Assembly (NCBI GenBank): GCA_030673275.1
Contig: DAOVJL010000044.1
Coordinates: forward strand, 1 to 8,084
DNA: 8,084 nt
From: Sulfurimonas sp.
GTDB taxonomy: Bacteria > Campylobacterota > Campylobacteria > Campylobacterales > Sulfurimonadaceae
Reading direction: 5' to 3'
The notes under the pieces are model-generated. The model was not told the DNA's origin and did no database searches. It saw only the letters and a list, made by a program, of their open reading frames with translations. Below are positions 6,522-8,084 of the stretch, piece by piece. Every line of letters begins with the position of its first letter. Position 1 is the first letter of the stretch. The translations under genes and the position numbers were made by a program.

Positions 6522-7163
6522 ATGAAAAAATATTTACTATTTGATAATGACGGTGTGCTGGTAGAGACTGAAAAATGGTACTATGAAGCAAATAAAAAAT
6601 CTTTACATGAGATAGATGTTGAACTTACTTTTGATGTTTATATGGAGATTATGGCAAGAGGTGGCACAGCTTGGGAAGTAGCAAAAAAATATGGACACAC
6701 TCAAAGTACAGTTGATGAACAACGAAGACGCAGAGATATATACTATCGAGAGTTTATCTCTTCACAACCTATAGAGATAGATGGTGTGATTGACGTACTT
6801 GAAGAGCTGTCAAAAGAGTATAACTTTGGTATTGTTACAACATCAAGACGGGTTGACTTTGATCTTATACATTCCCAGAGAGAAATAGTAAAGTATATGG
6901 ATTTTACACTCTGTGTTGAAGAATATTCTCGTTCGAAGCCATATGCAGACCCGTATCTTGCCGGTATGAAAAAGTTTAATGCCACACATAAGCAATGTTT
7001 AGTTATTGAAGATTCACAAAGAGGGCTAAGTTCAGCAGTAAATGCAGGGATAGAGTGTGCAGTGGTAGAAAATGAATTCACGGCAACTCATGATTTTAGC
7101 AGTGCAACTTACAAGATTAAAACATTACAAGAATTGCCAACGCTACTCAAGTCGATAAAATAA
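6522..7163 (+). CDS. HAD-superfamily hydrolase, beta-phosphoglucomutase/phosphatase-like
   Basis: A 213-residue HAD hydrolase with all four core motifs. Motif I is LLFDNDGVLVET (nucleophile Asp8, acid/base Asp10), motif II VTTSRR (about 105-110), motif III Lys139 in SKPYADPYL, and motif IV VIEDSQRG (Glu163-Asp164). The helical insertion between motifs I and II (about 15-85) is a C1 cap, as in the phosphoglycolate phosphatase, beta-phosphoglucomutase and sugar-phosphatase group. It probably removes phosphate from a small cytosolic metabolite, but the substrate cannot be read from the sequence. The TTSRR after motif II and the QRGLSSAVNAGI helix fit the phosphatase group generally. It stands between a divergent FKBP gene and a co-directional helicase-like gene that has its own promoter. 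It lacks a ribosome site, consistent with leaderless translation. Confidence 0.88.
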   Translation: MKKYLLFDNDGVLVETEKWYYEANKKSLHEIDVELTFDVYMEIMARGGTAWEVAKKYGHTQSTVDEQRRRRDIYYREFISSQPIEIDGVIDVLEELSKEYNFGIVTTSRRVDFDLIHSQREIVKYMDFTLCVEEYSRSKPYADPYLAGMKKFNATHKQCLVIEDSQRGLSSAVNAGIECAVVENEFTATHDFSSATYKIKTLQELPTLLKSIK

Positions 7164-7179
7164 TAGTTTAAAACTCAGC

Positions 7180-7204
7180 TATAATTCGCATAAATATTCA
7201 AGGA
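7180..7204 (+). promoter_or_regulatory. Promoter -10 box and ribosome site of the helicase-like gene
   Basis: TATAAT at 7180-7185 lies 17 bases after the HAD stop codon. AAGGA (7200-7204) is 9 bases before the ATG at 7214. Transcription would start near 7192. The gene can therefore be expressed alone, although no terminator separates it from the HAD gene and read-through is possible. Confidence 0.55.
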
Positions 7205-7213
7205 ATAAACTAC

Positions 7214-7861
7214 ATGTCAGAAGAAACGATTAAAAAACCTAGCAAAAAAAAATACTATGACAATGTAAATGTCGGCAAACGCACTAAGCAGGTAGTTTAT
7301 TTTGCCGAGCAACAAGACAAAGCTGCTATGTTTGAGCAGTTTATTAAAAACAGTGATAAGAAAAAGACTGTAGTTGTTGTAAAAAGTAAACGCAGAGCAG
7401 ATGAGCTTTGTACATATCTAAACTCTAAAGATATAAAAACTACTTCTATACATGGTAATCATAGAAAAGAACAGATAGAAGAAGCTGCTGAAGCTTTCAA
7501 TACATGCAAAATAAATATGCTTATAACTACAGACAAGATTTTACAATCTTTGGAGCTTAGTGATATAGAGATTATTATAAACTATGATCTTCCTCATCAG
7601 CATGAGGACTATTTCAGCCGTCTTATTTTAGTTGATGAAGTAGGGGAGTCTATCTCTTTTGTGTCTCCTGAAGAAGAGGGCTATCTTGCTGTCATAGAGA
7701 TAAGACTAAAAAATGAAATACCGCAAGAAGTAGTAGAAGGGTTTATTCCAAGTAATGATGAGGTGGCACACTCAACTAAAGATAAAAAGAAGAAACTGCG
7801 CCACCGTAATAAAAAAACAAAAAAAGCAAGTAAATCAGATGATACAAAAGAAGATGACTAG
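7214..7861 (+). CDS. Orphan C-terminal (RecA2) domain of a DEAD-box-like helicase, with degenerate motifs
   Basis: A 215-residue protein. It resembles only the second RecA domain of DEAD-box RNA helicases: KQVVYF (25-30), VVVVKSKRRADEL (53-65, motif IV region), SIHGNHRKEQ (78-87), LITTDKILQSLEL (103-115, motif V position), INYDLPHQHEDYFSRL (122-137) and ESISFVSPEEE (145-155). The first RecA domain is absent: there is no Walker A and no DEAD box, and the upstream DNA is the HAD gene, so this is not a frameshifted helicase. Motif V lacks the usual AARGLD residues. Motif VI, normally HRIGRTGR, reads SRLILVDEVG, so ATPase and unwinding activity are not expected. The C-terminus (about 188-215) is rich in Lys, Arg and acidic residues and could bind RNA. 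It may be an RNA-binding or regulatory protein of RNA metabolism or ribosome assembly, which is inference. The reading frame is intact, so it is not called a pseudogene. Confidence 0.8.
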   Translation: MSEETIKKPSKKKYYDNVNVGKRTKQVVYFAEQQDKAAMFEQFIKNSDKKKTVVVVKSKRRADELCTYLNSKDIKTTSIHGNHRKEQIEEAAEAFNTCKINMLITTDKILQSLELSDIEIIINYDLPHQHEDYFSRLILVDEVGESISFVSPEEEGYLAVIEIRLKNEIPQEVVEGFIPSNDEVAHSTKDKKKKLRHRNKKTKKASKSDDTKEDD

Positions 7862-7882
7862 CACTAAACTGAAGGCTTATAA

Positions 7883-8084
7883 CTATTTAACTATCCACAG
7901 ATGAGAGTACCAGTACCATTTTCCATTCTCAGCCGGTGCAGTGCATGTGTACTTTTGTCTAGGTGGTTTAAGCGGTGCATTTGCACTGACCTCAATCTCT
8001 GTTGATGAAATCCACTCTACTTTTATCTCTTCCCCGCTTGATATGTAGCACTTTAGATTTTTAAGTGCTCTACTTAGGCTTATG
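7883..8084 (-). CDS. C-terminal part of an unrecognised protein
   Basis: An open frame runs in from the right edge of the window and ends at TAG (7885-7883), giving 66 residues. No in-frame ATG occurs, so the gene starts beyond the window. The visible protein has ALKNLKCYISSGEEIKVEW, a proline-rich APLKPPRQKYTCTAP, and an aromatic end, GKWYWYSHLWIVK. Two cysteines (residues 12 and 47 of the fragment) could form a disulfide or bind a ligand, suggesting a small, possibly exported, beta-rich domain. It converges on the helicase-like gene with a 21-base gap, which shows no clear terminator. Support comes from sensible codon use and a sustained open frame. I do not recognise a family and propose no function. 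Confidence 0.6.
   Translation of the reverse strand, partial: ISLSRALKNLKCYISSGEEIKVEWISSTEIEVSANAPLKPPRQKYTCTAPAENGKWYWYSHLWIVK

Noticed and set aside
6743..7081. Minus-strand open frame of 112 codons
   Set aside because: It is antisense to the HAD core motifs and shows Ser/Thr-rich composition typical of a shadow frame.
7165..7175. Palindrome AGTTTAAAACT upstream of the helicase-like gene
   Set aside because: With one central base it cannot form a hairpin, and in A/T-rich DNA such a short palindrome is expected by chance; no second copy was seen near other promoters.
8045..8073. Inverted repeat GCACTT/AAGTGC with GTA/TAC flanks
   Set aside because: It lies inside an open coding frame, has a nine-base loop and a bulge, and no T-run follows it, so a terminator or operator role is not supported.

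Overview
The window is AT-rich DNA with short intergenic gaps. Several genes are preceded by TATAAT-type -10 boxes in T/A-rich tracts without an obvious -35. Together with the protein types, this suggests a free-living Campylobacterota member (formerly Epsilonproteobacteria), most like Sulfurimonas or its relatives. That assignment is an inference from style and remembered family resemblance, not from a database match. No rRNA, tRNA, CRISPR array, insertion sequence or phage gene was seen, and no gene-free stretch exceeds 300 bases.

Layout. (1) Bases 1-282, minus: the N-terminal 94 codons of an M3-family oligopeptidase (PrlC/oligopeptidase A type), cut by the window edge. (2) Bases 352-4407, minus: a compact three-gene operon, read right to left. 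Its genes are a PP2C phosphatase/Ser-Thr kinase fusion with a C-terminal membrane anchor, a 437-residue protein of unknown function, and a cytosolic-looking trypsin-type protease with a zinc ribbon and a C-terminal chaperone-like domain. A terminator hairpin overlaps the last stop codon. (3) Bases 4516-5715, plus: an RlmI-like SAM-dependent methyltransferase, divergent from the operon and ending in a hairpin. (4) Bases 5735-6424, minus: a secreted FKBP-type peptidyl-prolyl isomerase. (5) Bases 6522-7163, plus: a HAD-family phosphatase, probably translated from a leaderless mRNA. (6) Bases 7214-7861, plus: an orphan second RecA domain of a DEAD-box helicase with eroded motifs and a lysine-rich tail. 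(7) Bases 7883-8084, minus: the C-terminal 66 residues of an unrecognised protein whose start lies outside the window.

The most interesting unit is the three-gene operon. The first gene can both add and remove phosphate on Ser/Thr and is tethered to the membrane. The other two proteins appear to share a related domain resembling YbjN/type III secretion chaperones (CesT-like), and one of them carries an intact protease triad. The order and tight spacing (22 bases, then a TAATG stop-start overlap) point to a signalling-to-proteolysis module. I infer that phosphorylation controls the protease or its partner, but neither the target nor the trigger can be read from the sequence. The remaining genes look like housekeeping or accessory functions. 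The degenerate helicase domain and the cysteine-poor methyltransferase are the other oddities.
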